In this document: piece by piece, positions 43,731 to 51,940 of the stretch
Layout: each line of letters opens with the position of its first letter
Numbering within the stretch: position 1 is the first letter of the stretch
Assembly: GCA_038228695.1 (NCBI GenBank)
Contig: JBBRPA010000009.1
Location: 1 to 64,000 of the forward strand
Length of the DNA: 64,000 nt
Source of the DNA: DASVRZ01 sp038228695
GTDB taxonomy: Bacteria > Verrucomicrobiota > Verrucomicrobiia > Chthoniobacterales > DASVRZ01
Direction of reading: 5' to 3'
Program-made: the position numbers and the translations under genes
Notes under the pieces: generated by a model
Seen by the model: only the letters and a program-made list of their open reading frames with translations
The model's database searches: none
What the model was told of the DNA's origin: nothing

Positions 43731-45707
43731 TTAGGGTAGGCGCAGATCGAAGGTCACATCTGAAGGCGCGGCGCGGCGACATTCCCGGCCCGGCGAATGA
43801 ATCGCTTTCGGCAGCGGACCAAGAAAACGCGATTGGCCGGCTTGCAATTGGAAGAGAAGTTTTTTTTGACCTTTGGTCACTCCAAGTTCCAACGGCAGTT
43901 GCGGCGGAATGCCGGGGTGCAGACTCGGGTAAAGCGCGGTGCGACGGAAGCGCAGGCCAGCTCCGTGTAGGTTCGAAGGGAAGGGGCTGAGCGGGAGTTT
44001 TCTGCCCTGCACCTGCACCGTGACAGGCGCGTCGGCAGTGATCTCGATCCGCTCGATGCTCGTGTCCACAAACCGACTGGTGCTGCCGCCCTCGAGCGGT
44101 TGCTCGCAGAGGAGCGGCCAGCTTTCGAGGCCTTTCCGGATCGTCACAGTGGCGGTCCCGACTTGAGTTTCGAGCAACACCGGGAAACGCCATTCCCAAA
44201 TCTGGCGGAACGTTTCCAGCGGGAGGCGGATGCCTTGCCGCGAGAGATGGGTGAAGACAGATTCGAGATCTTGCCAGAGGAAACTCGGCAGGAAATAGCG
44301 ATCGTGCAATTGGCCGGAAAAATCGCGCAGCGGTTGGTGAAATGGTTTAGCTAGAAGCGCGGCGGCCAAGGCGCGCCAGAGCAGGCCGACTGCTGAGGTC
44401 CATTCCGCCGAAGGCAGCGTCTCGACGGCGCGGAACTCGAGAATGCCGCAGTCGCCGCCGGGGAAGCCGGTGTTCCAAAATTTATCGAAGCTGATCTCGC
44501 TGCGATGCGTGTTGCCTGAACCGTCGATGTGCAGATGGCGAAGGGTCTCGTTAATAATCTGCCGGTGATCGCCGCGCCCGAGCGATTCGAGATATTGATA
44601 GGCCATCTCCAGATCGTAGAGGCTACGGGCCGATTCGTCGGTGCGCGGCGCTTGTGAACTGGAGCCGACATAAGAGCCAGTGAAGAGATAGGACAAGCTC
44701 GGGTGATGCTGCCAGAAACGGAGAATCGAGGTGACCCAGCCCGGGTGGGTGAAAAAGGCATTTTTATCAAGGGTCGGTCCTCCGAAGCAGATGTGATTGC
44801 CGCCCCCGGTTCCGAGTTCAGCCTCGCCTGCGACCTTGATCGAGCGGAGGCCAGCGGCACGTCCGCATTCTTCGATCGCGTCCATCCAACTCGCATATTC
44901 CTCCCATGTAGAGCACGGTGGAATATTGATTTCTAGCACGCCCGGATCGGAGGCGACTCCTAGCTTCGACCAGACCCCGGCTTCGTCGGATGGAACGTAG
45001 CCTTGGAACCGGACTTGGGAAATATCTAGCGAGTTGAGCAATTTCTGAAAAATAGCTAGCAAGGCGAGAAACGACTCCTGCAAAAGGGGCGGAAAGAAAA
45101 TGGCAATGGAACCTTCTTTTAATTCTAAGGTTAGAGCGCGGCGACTGAGGCCTTCGGGCACCTCGTTGAGCGGCAGACGTAGGCCCGCCGGCGCGTCCAA
45201 CGTGAGCAGGGTGAGCGATTTTCGTTTCCAATCCGCGCTCACAAATTTTTTCCCGTCGTGATCCAGCGGCAACACCCAGACTTGCGCGTCTGCCGACTGA
45301 CCGCGAATCCAGCGAGACTCCACTTTCAAGAGTGCGCCGAGGGCGCTGCGAAGTTTGGCGAACGCGGCCGACGTGACGGGTTGGGCGTGCTCTGGAAGTT
45401 GCAGGAGCGGTTGCCCGTCTTTGCGGGTGAGCACATGGAGCACCCAACGGGGATTCGTTTCCCCGGGGTAGGATTTCCCGGGCGAATAAAAAATCGCACT
45501 GCCCGGGAGCCGCGTGGCGGTCATCATTTCGGAAAAGGCGTAGGCGTAGAGCAGCTTGGTCGGACCCACGGCAGTGATGGACCATTCTGCACCTTCGGGT
45601 TGGATGGGCACCAGCGTGGGTTCGCCGCCTTGGGTGAGGTTGATTTTATGCTGGCGCAAGAGGGCCTCCACCTTGCGGGCAGGATTGAGGAGTTTTTCAG
45701 GTATCAT
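43731..45707 (-). CDS. DUF2126 family protein (predicted amidoligase-cluster component)
   Basis: 658 residues. The family is usually found as the C-terminal part of a roughly 1,100-residue transglutaminase-DUF2126 protein. Here it is separate, and its ATG overlaps the stop of the upstream transglutaminase gene by 4 bp. Conserved-looking blocks include GGEPTLVP near the N-terminus, PPCSTWEEYASWMDAIEECGRAAGLRS, TGGGNHICFGGPT and GNTHRSEISFDKFWNTGF, with many His, Glu, Asn and Arg residues compatible with a catalytic pocket. Comparative-genomics work placed DUF2126 with circularly permuted ATP-grasp, alpha-E and transglutaminase proteins in a predicted peptide-synthesis/modification system. Biochemical function is unproven. 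Confidence 0.88.
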   Translation of the reverse strand: MIPEKLLNPARKVEALLRQHKINLTQGGEPTLVPIQPEGAEWSITAVGPTKLLYAYAFSEMMTATRLPGSAIFYSPGKSYPGETNPRWVLHVLTRKDGQPLLQLPEHAQPVTSAAFAKLRSALGALLKVESRWIRGQSADAQVWVLPLDHDGKKFVSADWKRKSLTLLTLDAPAGLRLPLNEVPEGLSRRALTLELKEGSIAIFFPPLLQESFLALLAIFQKLLNSLDISQVRFQGYVPSDEAGVWSKLGVASDPGVLEINIPPCSTWEEYASWMDAIEECGRAAGLRSIKVAGEAELGTGGGNHICFGGPTLDKNAFFTHPGWVTSILRFWQHHPSLSYLFTGSYVGSSSQAPRTDESARSLYDLEMAYQYLESLGRGDHRQIINETLRHLHIDGSGNTHRSEISFDKFWNTGFPGGDCGILEFRAVETLPSAEWTSAVGLLWRALAAALLAKPFHQPLRDFSGQLHDRYFLPSFLWQDLESVFTHLSRQGIRLPLETFRQIWEWRFPVLLETQVGTATVTIRKGLESWPLLCEQPLEGGSTSRFVDTSIERIEITADAPVTVQVQGRKLPLSPFPSNLHGAGLRFRRTALYPSLHPGIPPQLPLELGVTKGQKKLLFQLQAGQSRFLGPLPKAIHSPGRECRRAAPSDVTFDLRLP

Positions 45708-46552
45708 TCGATGGGTTCAAGAACGAGCGAGGTGGTGAGTTGGAAGGTGGCGCCGCCCGAGAAAGTGCCGAGGGTAGGGGAAATATCGACGGGGCTGAGA
45801 CCGACGGCCGTGGGGATGAGGTTATGGTCGGCGAATGTGCCATTGGTGGGGTCCATTCCGAGCCAGCCCGCACCCGGAATGTAGGCCTCGATCCAAGCGT
45901 GCAGACTGCCCTCGGCGCGACGTTCGGCAACGGGCACGTTCAGTTCGGCGGCGTAACCGCTGACCAGTCGGACTGCGATCCCCGCGTCGCGCAGAAGCGA
46001 GGCCGCAAGCCGGGAAAAATCGCGACAAGAACCAGTGCGGAGCGAGACCGTCTCGGCCGGAGTGTAAGCCTCGCCTTCCTCGCGGTATTCGTAGCGGAAA
46101 TTGGAATACACGGCTTGGTTAAGTTCGATCAGGGCCTCGACGGTGGAGCGCGGTTGATCGGGCGACCAGAGGTCGCGGGCGGCGGTCTTTTCGGAGTTGG
46201 ATTGAGTGAGATACGGTTGCAACGCGAGGCGCTCGGCGTCGTGATAGGAAAACGGGAACTGCACAGCATGCAGATCAACGAGGAAATCGAAGGCGGAGCG
46301 CTCGCGGGTTTCGATCTCCAGTTCGAGTTGGAACTCGAGGAGCGGACTGTCGGTTTGATAGACGCAACGGGCGATCTGGTTGTCGAATTGATCGCGCTGC
46401 CGATAAACCAACGCCTCGGGCGCGGTGGAAAATTTCGAGGAGAGAATTTTCAAATCCAAATCAGGCCGAGGAAAAAGCCGGACGAGATGGGGCGAGAAAC
46501 GCACCGGGCTGGAGTAATTATAAAGGGTCCGGCTGGAGATGCGGAGTTGCAT
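45704..46552 (-). CDS. Transglutaminase-like cysteine peptidase (bacterial TG with BTLCP N-terminus)
   Basis: 282 residues. An N-terminal beta domain typical of this bacterial group (about 1-150) precedes the transglutaminase core. The predicted catalytic triad is Cys176 (TGSCRDFS), His218 (SLHAWIEA) and Asp234 (GMDPTNGT). It would act as a protease, amidase or acyl-transferase on a peptide tag or on the product of the neighbouring ATP-grasp enzyme. Translation is coupled to DUF2126 (4-bp overlap), and it follows the second transglutaminase gene with a 1-bp gap. The cluster therefore carries two distinct transglutaminases. Confidence 0.9.
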   Translation of the reverse strand: MQLRISSRTLYNYSSPVRFSPHLVRLFPRPDLDLKILSSKFSTAPEALVYRQRDQFDNQIARCVYQTDSPLLEFQLELEIETRERSAFDFLVDLHAVQFPFSYHDAERLALQPYLTQSNSEKTAARDLWSPDQPRSTVEALIELNQAVYSNFRYEYREEGEAYTPAETVSLRTGSCRDFSRLAASLLRDAGIAVRLVSGYAAELNVPVAERRAEGSLHAWIEAYIPGAGWLGMDPTNGTFADHNLIPTAVGLSPVDISPTLGTFSGGATFQLTTSLVLEPIE

Positions 46553-46553
46553 G

Positions 46554-47438
46554 TTAGTTTTTCACCGATTTCGTCGAGGCCAGCTGGCGGACGAGAACTT
46601 TGACCTTCAAATTCTGCGCGCCCGTGCCTTTGAACGTTCCACGCAGCGGGGTGGCGTCGCGATAGTCGCGTCCGAAGGAAACGGTAATGTGCCGTTCGCC
46701 GCACCATTGGTTGTTAGTCGGATCGAGCGCGACCCAGACTTGGCCCGGGAGCATGACCTCGACCCAAGCGTGGGTGGAGAGCGCGCCGACGAGGCGTTTG
46801 CCGTCTGCGTTGACCGGGTTGGCATCGATGTAGCCGCAGACGTAGCGGGCCGGGAAACCCGAGGTGCGGAGAACGGCGAGCATGATGTGGGCGAAATCTT
46901 GGCAGACGCCCTTACGATCGCGCCAGACGGTGTTGAGCGGGGTCGAGTTGTCGGTGCTGCCCTTGCGGTAGTCGAAGGTTTCGTAGATCGCCTTGTTGAG
47001 GCTTTCCAAGGCGGTGCGCACGCTGACTTTGCCGGGGAGATGGCGATTGGACCATTGATGCGCTTCGCGGCCGATTTTTACGATCTCGGTCGGTTGCAAG
47101 TAATCGTAGATGTCGGGCACGAACGACCCGAGAATTTGCCGGGCTTCCTGCACGCTGGCGGAAAGGCTCTCTTCGGGCAGAGCGCGGGGGAGTGTCTCGA
47201 CCGCGAGATGATTGATCACGCTGAGCCGTTTGTGGCGGTAGGGTAGGGAGAGGAAATCCACGTTGTTTCCGAAAAAATCGACGTATTGCGAAGTCGGCGT
47301 CGCGGGATTGATGAGGATTTTGTGCCGGAGGACGCGTTGGCTGGGCATTTCTGGCGGCGTGAGGCGGGCCTCGAGGTAGGCTTCAGCGGCCGGTGTCGCG
47401 TAGGCGTAGTCAGTGCTATGGGTGATGTCGAAAATCAT
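46554..47438 (-). CDS. Transglutaminase-like protein, second copy in amidoligase cluster
   Basis: 294 residues. It opens with IFDITHSTDYAYATPAAEAYLEARL, the usual N-terminal beta domain of this class. The triad is C179 (GVCQDFAH), His223 (STHAWVEV) and Asp239 (ALDPTNN), all in standard order. It is more typical of the canonical bacterial 'transglutaminase family' copy that accompanies alpha-E proteins than the second, downstream gene. The alpha-E/ATP-grasp gene ends 1 bp upstream, indicating one transcription unit. Cytoplasmic, no signal peptide. Confidence 0.91.
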   Translation of the reverse strand: MIFDITHSTDYAYATPAAEAYLEARLTPPEMPSQRVLRHKILINPATPTSQYVDFFGNNVDFLSLPYRHKRLSVINHLAVETLPRALPEESLSASVQEARQILGSFVPDIYDYLQPTEIVKIGREAHQWSNRHLPGKVSVRTALESLNKAIYETFDYRKGSTDNSTPLNTVWRDRKGVCQDFAHIMLAVLRTSGFPARYVCGYIDANPVNADGKRLVGALSTHAWVEVMLPGQVWVALDPTNNQWCGERHITVSFGRDYRDATPLRGTFKGTGAQNLKVKVLVRQLASTKSVKN

Positions 47439-47439
47439 G

Positions 47440-50025
47440 TTAGCGCAGGTTGCTAAAGAGCATTTGCTCGCGCTGGGAGATGATCGCCTGGTGGTTAAGA
47501 AAACTGTCGGCGATGTGGTTGTGAATATCCGAAGTGCGGCGGAGAAGATCGTGGAGAAGGCTGGATAGTTTTTTTGGAGCGAGCGAGGAGTCGGTCGTGT
47601 TGCCAGCTTCGTCCTCTGGGGTGGCGACGAAAAATTCCTGCCAGTTGATCTGGTTGAGTCGGAAGATGAGTTCCTCGACGGAGTTGAGCACCTGAGCGGG
47701 ATAGTGCGAGTTGGGCCCCATCGAATCGCGGAGCAGGTAAGCGCATTTTTTCAGACAGCGAACGACCGAGCGCGGCATTTCGGGGTTGCGCCAAAGGATT
47801 TCGAGGACTTGGGCCGGGGCGGTGCGCATCTGGTAAACCCGACGGTAAGCGTCGCGGCTGCCGAGCAGACGGAGAAAGGCGGAGAGTTCGATCTCGTGCG
47901 AATGCTGGTGGCCCCGAGCGGATTGCAGGGTGAGGGAATTTTCGATCGAGGCAATGGCGTTGGCCGTGATGACCGCCCGTTCCATCATCTGGCCGACCTC
48001 GCAAAAGTTCCAGCCGTTGTCGGCTAACATCGAGCCTTGGGCGATGGCAAAAAATTGCGGGATGAGATTGACGATGAGGTCGGAAACACGGCGGGTGGTT
48101 CGTGCGAAACTGGCGTCGTCCTGCTCGAGGTTAAATTTAATTTTGTCGATCAGGTCCTGGATTTTTACGAGCGTTCCCCAGGCCTCGGGGGAGAGACTTT
48201 CCTGAAGTGAATCGGCGTTGGAAATGGCGCGGCGAATGGTGTTAATCACGGTGCCGGGGACCGCTGGATCAAGCAGGAGTCGGTAGCGTTCGGGGGCGTT
48301 GGCGATGCTTCGGCGGCCAGTGGCGCCGGCGGCGGGTTCGAGCGGGGGCAGGATGCGGTTCCACATCGGGCGGTAAAGTTTCCGCTCGGCGGAGGTGAGT
48401 TCCTCGAGTTCGAGCGTCTCGACCACCTGGATCATGTAGGCCATGCTTTGGGCGCGTTCGAGGTAGCGGCCCATCCAGTAAAAACCGTCGGCGACGCGGC
48501 TGGTCACCTGGCGCGAGGGCGGCAGGTGGTCGATTGCTCGGATCTGCGGCACTTCGGCGATTTCTTCGCCGCCGGCGCGGGAGGAGACCCAAGAATCCTT
48601 ACTGCCACTGCCGAAGAAGGAGGCGGTGAGCCGGCTTCCCTGCGGGGCGACCCGAGTCAGGGCGCCGGGGAAGATTTCGTAGGAAGAACCTTGGCGCAGG
48701 GCAAAAACGATGTGGTCTTGCAGGCGTTCGGTGAGTTTGCCCTGATGGTAACAAGCGGCGAGTTCGCCGTCGCCGCCGATCTGAGCGACGAAGGTGTGGG
48801 GATGCTTGCGAATTTCCGCGCGAATTTCGGTCAGTTGCTGTTCCGTGGGTGCCAGGCCGAGGGGATGGCCGAGGATGCGTTCGCCGGTGAGGGGGCGGAT
48901 GCGATAGTTTTCGGGCGCGGCCAAGATCATTTCCCTTTGGTCAATGTCTCCTAGCCAATAGGTGGGCAGGCTGGGCAAGATGAGCGATTCGCCGAGGTAG
49001 AAGCGGGCGATTTTCGCCGAAAAATTCAGCAAACTCCGGTCGTCCGCAAGTTGGCTGCCGATCCCATTGACGAGCGAGACCGTGCCTTTGCGAACGCAAT
49101 GCACCAGGCCGGGAACGCCCAGTCGGGAATCGCGGCGGAAAACCATCGGGTCCAGCCAGGCGTCGGCCACCCGCGTGTAAATCGTATCGACTTTCTCCAG
49201 CCCGGAAACCGTCTTCAGGAAGACACAATCGTCGAGCACGAGTAAATCACCGCCCTGCACGAGCGGAATGCCCATGCGGCGGGCAAGGAAGCTGTGCTCC
49301 GAGTAAACCGCGCTGGTCGTTCCGGGCGAGAGGAGGACCACCGTGGGATCGTGCGTTGCAGGGGTCATGCCCCGAAGTTTTTCCAAAATTTGCAAAGGCG
49401 TGTTTGCGATCGAGGTCACCGGGAAATCGCGGAAAATTTCGGGCACCACCCGGGCTAGCACCCGGCGATTTTGCATCATGTAAGCAACGCCCGAGGCATG
49501 GCTGAAGTAGTGGTTTTTAGCTACCAACCGGCCTTTGCTGTCCCGGGTGACAGCTAGTCCAGCTAAATGCAGGTAGGCGCCCTCGGCGGGACTGAGGCTG
49601 GGGCAGACGCGTTGGTAGTGGGGGCTGCCAAGGACGCATTGGAGGGGGAGAATGCCCGCGCGGAGGATTTCCTTCTTGCCGTAAACGTCGTGCAGGAACA
49701 TCTCGAAGGCGCGCAACCGCTGGCGAAACCCAGTCGTGATGATGTGCCAGTCGTCGTCGCTGAAAATATGCGGGACGATGTCGCAAACCCAGGGTGTCTG
49801 GGCCGGTTCGCCGCGAACGAAATCGAAGCTGACGCCCATTTCCCGCAATGTGGCGTCCATGCGTTCGCCGAGATTGCGGATTTCGGCGGGTTTGCGCCCG
49901 GAAAAATAGGTCAACGCCGGATTTTGTGCGATGGCTTCTGCGGGAACGATGGCGGAGGCAGCGACCGGTTTGGTCCCTGCGTCTTCTGTCTGCGTGTTTC
50001 CCAATGCCGGATTGTCCAATTTCAA
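47440..50025 (-). CDS. Circularly permuted ATP-grasp fused to alpha-E domain
   Basis: 861 residues combining two families that are often separate. The circularly permuted ATP-grasp (DUF404/DUF407, about 60-490) has FDFVRGEPAQTPWVCDIVPHIF early and VNGIGSQLADDRSLL midway. The alpha-helical alpha-E domain (DUF403, about 520-860) opens with VADGFYWMGRYLERAQSMAYMI. The ATP-grasp part should form amide bonds via acyl-phosphate intermediates, giving a peptide or modified amino acid that the transglutaminases then process. It is the first gene of the four-gene unit. The fusion and the immediate downstream transglutaminases are the defining context; product and target are unknown. No Anbu-type protease, a frequent companion, is seen here. 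Confidence 0.92.
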   Translation of the reverse strand: MKLDNPALGNTQTEDAGTKPVAASAIVPAEAIAQNPALTYFSGRKPAEIRNLGERMDATLREMGVSFDFVRGEPAQTPWVCDIVPHIFSDDDWHIITTGFRQRLRAFEMFLHDVYGKKEILRAGILPLQCVLGSPHYQRVCPSLSPAEGAYLHLAGLAVTRDSKGRLVAKNHYFSHASGVAYMMQNRRVLARVVPEIFRDFPVTSIANTPLQILEKLRGMTPATHDPTVVLLSPGTTSAVYSEHSFLARRMGIPLVQGGDLLVLDDCVFLKTVSGLEKVDTIYTRVADAWLDPMVFRRDSRLGVPGLVHCVRKGTVSLVNGIGSQLADDRSLLNFSAKIARFYLGESLILPSLPTYWLGDIDQREMILAAPENYRIRPLTGERILGHPLGLAPTEQQLTEIRAEIRKHPHTFVAQIGGDGELAACYHQGKLTERLQDHIVFALRQGSSYEIFPGALTRVAPQGSRLTASFFGSGSKDSWVSSRAGGEEIAEVPQIRAIDHLPPSRQVTSRVADGFYWMGRYLERAQSMAYMIQVVETLELEELTSAERKLYRPMWNRILPPLEPAAGATGRRSIANAPERYRLLLDPAVPGTVINTIRRAISNADSLQESLSPEAWGTLVKIQDLIDKIKFNLEQDDASFARTTRRVSDLIVNLIPQFFAIAQGSMLADNGWNFCEVGQMMERAVITANAIASIENSLTLQSARGHQHSHEIELSAFLRLLGSRDAYRRVYQMRTAPAQVLEILWRNPEMPRSVVRCLKKCAYLLRDSMGPNSHYPAQVLNSVEELIFRLNQINWQEFFVATPEDEAGNTTDSSLAPKKLSSLLHDLLRRTSDIHNHIADSFLNHQAIISQREQMLFSNLR

Positions 50026-50116
50026 GCGCGTGAGTGTTTCGTCGAATCTACCTCAAATCAAGCCGCGAATCGTTCCTTGGAGCGCTTAGCCGCCCCGGTC
50101 CGGAACGAGAGAGAAC

Positions 50117-50578
50117 TTATTCCTCCTCCGCCGAATTTTCGGGCCGGGACATTTGCTCGAGGATTTCGGACATGTCCTCGACCTGACTCCAGACTTCTTG
50201 AACGACGTAAATCGGGGCATTCTGCTGGACAGCAAGAGCAATACAATCGCTCGGGCGAGCATCGATCTCAACAATTTTACGCTCTTGCAACTCGTTCTCC
50301 GCGCTCAGAATCAAGCGGGCGAAATAGGTTCCCTCTTGGAGGTCGTTGATAATCACTCGCTCCACCTTGGCGCCGAGCGCGGTGAGAATGTGGGCCATCA
50401 GGTCGTGGGTCAGAGGACGCGCCTTAGCCGTCTGCCGCATGAACATCGTGATGGCCTGCCCAACGCCGCTATCGACGTAAATAACGAAGACTTTGAACTG
50501 ATTCCCCAAGAAAACCGCACTTCCGCCACTCGTCGGGATGACGGCCCTCGGCAGAACTTCAACAACTGGTTTCCCCAT
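50117..50578 (-). CDS. Bifunctional nuclease (BFN) family protein
   Basis: 153 residues from ATG 50578 (MGKPVVEVLPRAVIP). An upstream in-frame start at 50608 is possible. The DUF151/BFN core is present: VFVIYVDSGVGQAITMFM, HDLMAHILTALGAKVERVIINDLQEGTYFARL and ARPSDCIALAVQQNAPIYV. Plant and bacterial relatives have been described with RNase/DNase activity, but in vivo function is unclear. It ends in an acidic tail (EQMSRPENSAEEE). It is divergent from the DksA-like gene with a 144-bp gap that presumably holds both promoters; no operator was recognised. Confidence 0.9.
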   Translation of the reverse strand: MGKPVVEVLPRAVIPTSGGSAVFLGNQFKVFVIYVDSGVGQAITMFMRQTAKARPLTHDLMAHILTALGAKVERVIINDLQEGTYFARLILSAENELQERKIVEIDARPSDCIALAVQQNAPIYVVQEVWSQVEDMSEILEQMSRPENSAEEE

Positions 50579-50722
50579 AGAGGTTGTGAGTAATCCTTCA
50601 CTGGACACTTTTCAAGCTCGATTAAGGGCGGTCGCAGCGCGTTTTTCTTCTTGCGCCGATCCCCAATCGCCATTAAATACCCGCTCCCCAAATCTGGCCG
50701 AGCCTCAAAAGATTCACTGTAT

Positions 50723-51304
50723 ATGCCCAAGTCTAAGACTGTAAAAACCGGTAAGAAAAGCCCCTCAAAAGACTCTTTTGAGGTGGACGAATCCGTGACC
50801 ATTCTTCCCGGCAAGATCTCCAACGGCGACGAGGGACTGTCTCCCTTCTTGAAAAAACAGAGAGCGCGCCTCATTGCCCTGCGCGACGCCATGGTGGATT
50901 CGATGATGGGTGTGGCCAAAGACAATCTGCGCGCCCGCGCTGAAGGCAGCGAAGCTTCCGCCTTCGGCATGCATCAGGCGGACGCAGGCAGCGATGCTTA
51001 CGACCGCGACTTCGCCCTCAGTCTTCTTTCCAGTGAACAAGATTCGCTGAACGAAATCGAAGAAGCTCTTCGCCGCATCGATTCCGACGCCTACGGCATC
51101 TGCGAAATGTGCAACAAACCCATCCCGCACGTCCGCCTCGAGGCGATTCCTTTCACCCGCTACACGGTCGATTGCCAGGCTCAACTGGAAAAACAAAACA
51201 AGATGACCCGCGTCCGCCAATCCGTTACCTCGCTCTTCGGCTTGACCGACGAAGAAGGTGGCGAATCGGAGGAAGAGGAACCCGCAGTTGATTCAAAAGA
51301 ATAA
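50723..51304 (+). CDS. DksA/TraR-family regulator with incomplete zinc finger
   Basis: 193 residues from ATG 50723; the reading frame continues upstream, but that part looks like leader. A low-complexity Lys/Ser N-terminus (about 1-25) precedes a coiled-coil region (about 40-120, with LRARAEGSEASAFGMHQADAGSDAYDRDFALSLL). The zinc-finger region reads C127-E-M-C130 ... C151-Q-A-Q154. Three cysteines are kept and the fourth is Gln. The tail is highly acidic. DksA proteins enter the RNA-polymerase secondary channel with ppGpp to control rRNA promoters. It lies directly upstream of two ribosomal protein genes (26-bp gap), which also lack zinc-binding cysteines. Confidence 0.88.
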   Translation: MPKSKTVKTGKKSPSKDSFEVDESVTILPGKISNGDEGLSPFLKKQRARLIALRDAMVDSMMGVAKDNLRARAEGSEASAFGMHQADAGSDAYDRDFALSLLSSEQDSLNEIEEALRRIDSDAYGICEMCNKPIPHVRLEAIPFTRYTVDCQAQLEKQNKMTRVRQSVTSLFGLTDEEGGESEEEEPAVDSKE

Positions 51305-51330
51305 TAAACTAACCTTACTCTCTAAAAAAA

Positions 51331-51504
51331 ATGGCTCAAGACATCATTACTCTCGAATGCACCGAAGCAAAAGCTGAAGGCATGCCCGCTTCCCGCTACA
51401 TGTCCACCCGGAACAAGAAAAGCCCGAACACTCCGAACCGACTGGAGAAAAAGAAATACAACCCGTTCCTTCGTCGGCATACTCTCCATCGCGAAACCAA
51501 GTAA
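51331..51504 (+). CDS. rpmG: 50S ribosomal protein L33, zinc-less (C-) form
   Basis: 57 residues, below common ORF-size cutoffs. The typical ending 'NRLEKKKYNPFLRRHTLHRETK' identifies L33. In zinc-binding L33 the two CxxC pairs are C-x-x-C near the start and CPFC near the end. Here the first is CTEA and the second NPFL, so zinc cannot be bound. It lies between the DksA-like gene and rpsR, 26 bp after the former and 21 bp before the latter, in one small operon closed by a strong terminator. In other bacteria such C- paralogues replace zinc-containing ones when zinc is scarce, but many species have only this form. Confidence 0.95.
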   Translation: MAQDIITLECTEAKAEGMPASRYMSTRNKKSPNTPNRLEKKKYNPFLRRHTLHRETK

Positions 51505-51525
51505 CGCACACCCCATTCATTCATC

Positions 51526-51765
51526 ATGCAACCTAAGACCGCTCAACGCCGCTCCAATTTCCGCCGTGCGAACCGCATCATGCCTCGCCGCCGGATCGAC
51601 ATCACCATCGATGCGATCGATTATAAGAATCCTGAGATTCTGAAAAAATTCGTCACCGAGAGTGGGAAAATCCTTCCCCGTCGTCTCACCGGCATGCCCG
51701 CTCATTTCCACCGCAAAATCACCCGCGAGATCAAGCGCAGCCGGTCGGTTTTGTTGATGCCTTAA
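51526..51765 (+). CDS. rpsR: 30S ribosomal protein S18, cysteine-free
   Basis: 79 residues with the S18 core: IDAIDYKNPEILKKFVTESGKILPRRLTGMPAHFHRKITREIKRSRSVLLMP. It binds S6 and 16S rRNA in the platform of the small subunit. The N-terminus has RRRID where zinc-type S18 proteins carry a cysteine pair, so it is also a C- form. It follows rpmG by 21 bp and is followed by an intrinsic terminator at 51806-51846. Neither rpsF nor ssb, the usual partners of rpsR, are adjacent. Confidence 0.95.
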   Translation: MQPKTAQRRSNFRRANRIMPRRRIDITIDAIDYKNPEILKKFVTESGKILPRRLTGMPAHFHRKITREIKRSRSVLLMP

Positions 51766-51805
51766 ACATCTAAACCGAGTTTGTCTTCCCGGACAAACTC
51801 ACGAA

Positions 51806-51846
51806 AAAGGACGTCTTCGCAATCCGAAGACGTCCTTTTCTTTTTC
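51806..51846 (+). terminator. Strong intrinsic terminator after rpsR
   Basis: A perfect 15-bp stem (AAAAGGACGTCTTCG, 51806-51820, with its complement at 51826-51840) closes a 5-nt loop and is followed by a CTTTTTC run. It ends the dksA-like/rpmG/rpsR transcript, 95 bp ahead of prfC. A weaker short hairpin (TTTGTC/GACAAA) precedes it around 51781-51798. Confidence 0.95.
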
Positions 51847-51940
51847 AGGAGTGGCGCTTTCCCATCTCACGGTTGGCCATTTGGTCCTTGGGAAAAGATC
51901 AATCTCAAAGCATAAATCAAAATTCATAAATTCTCCGTCC

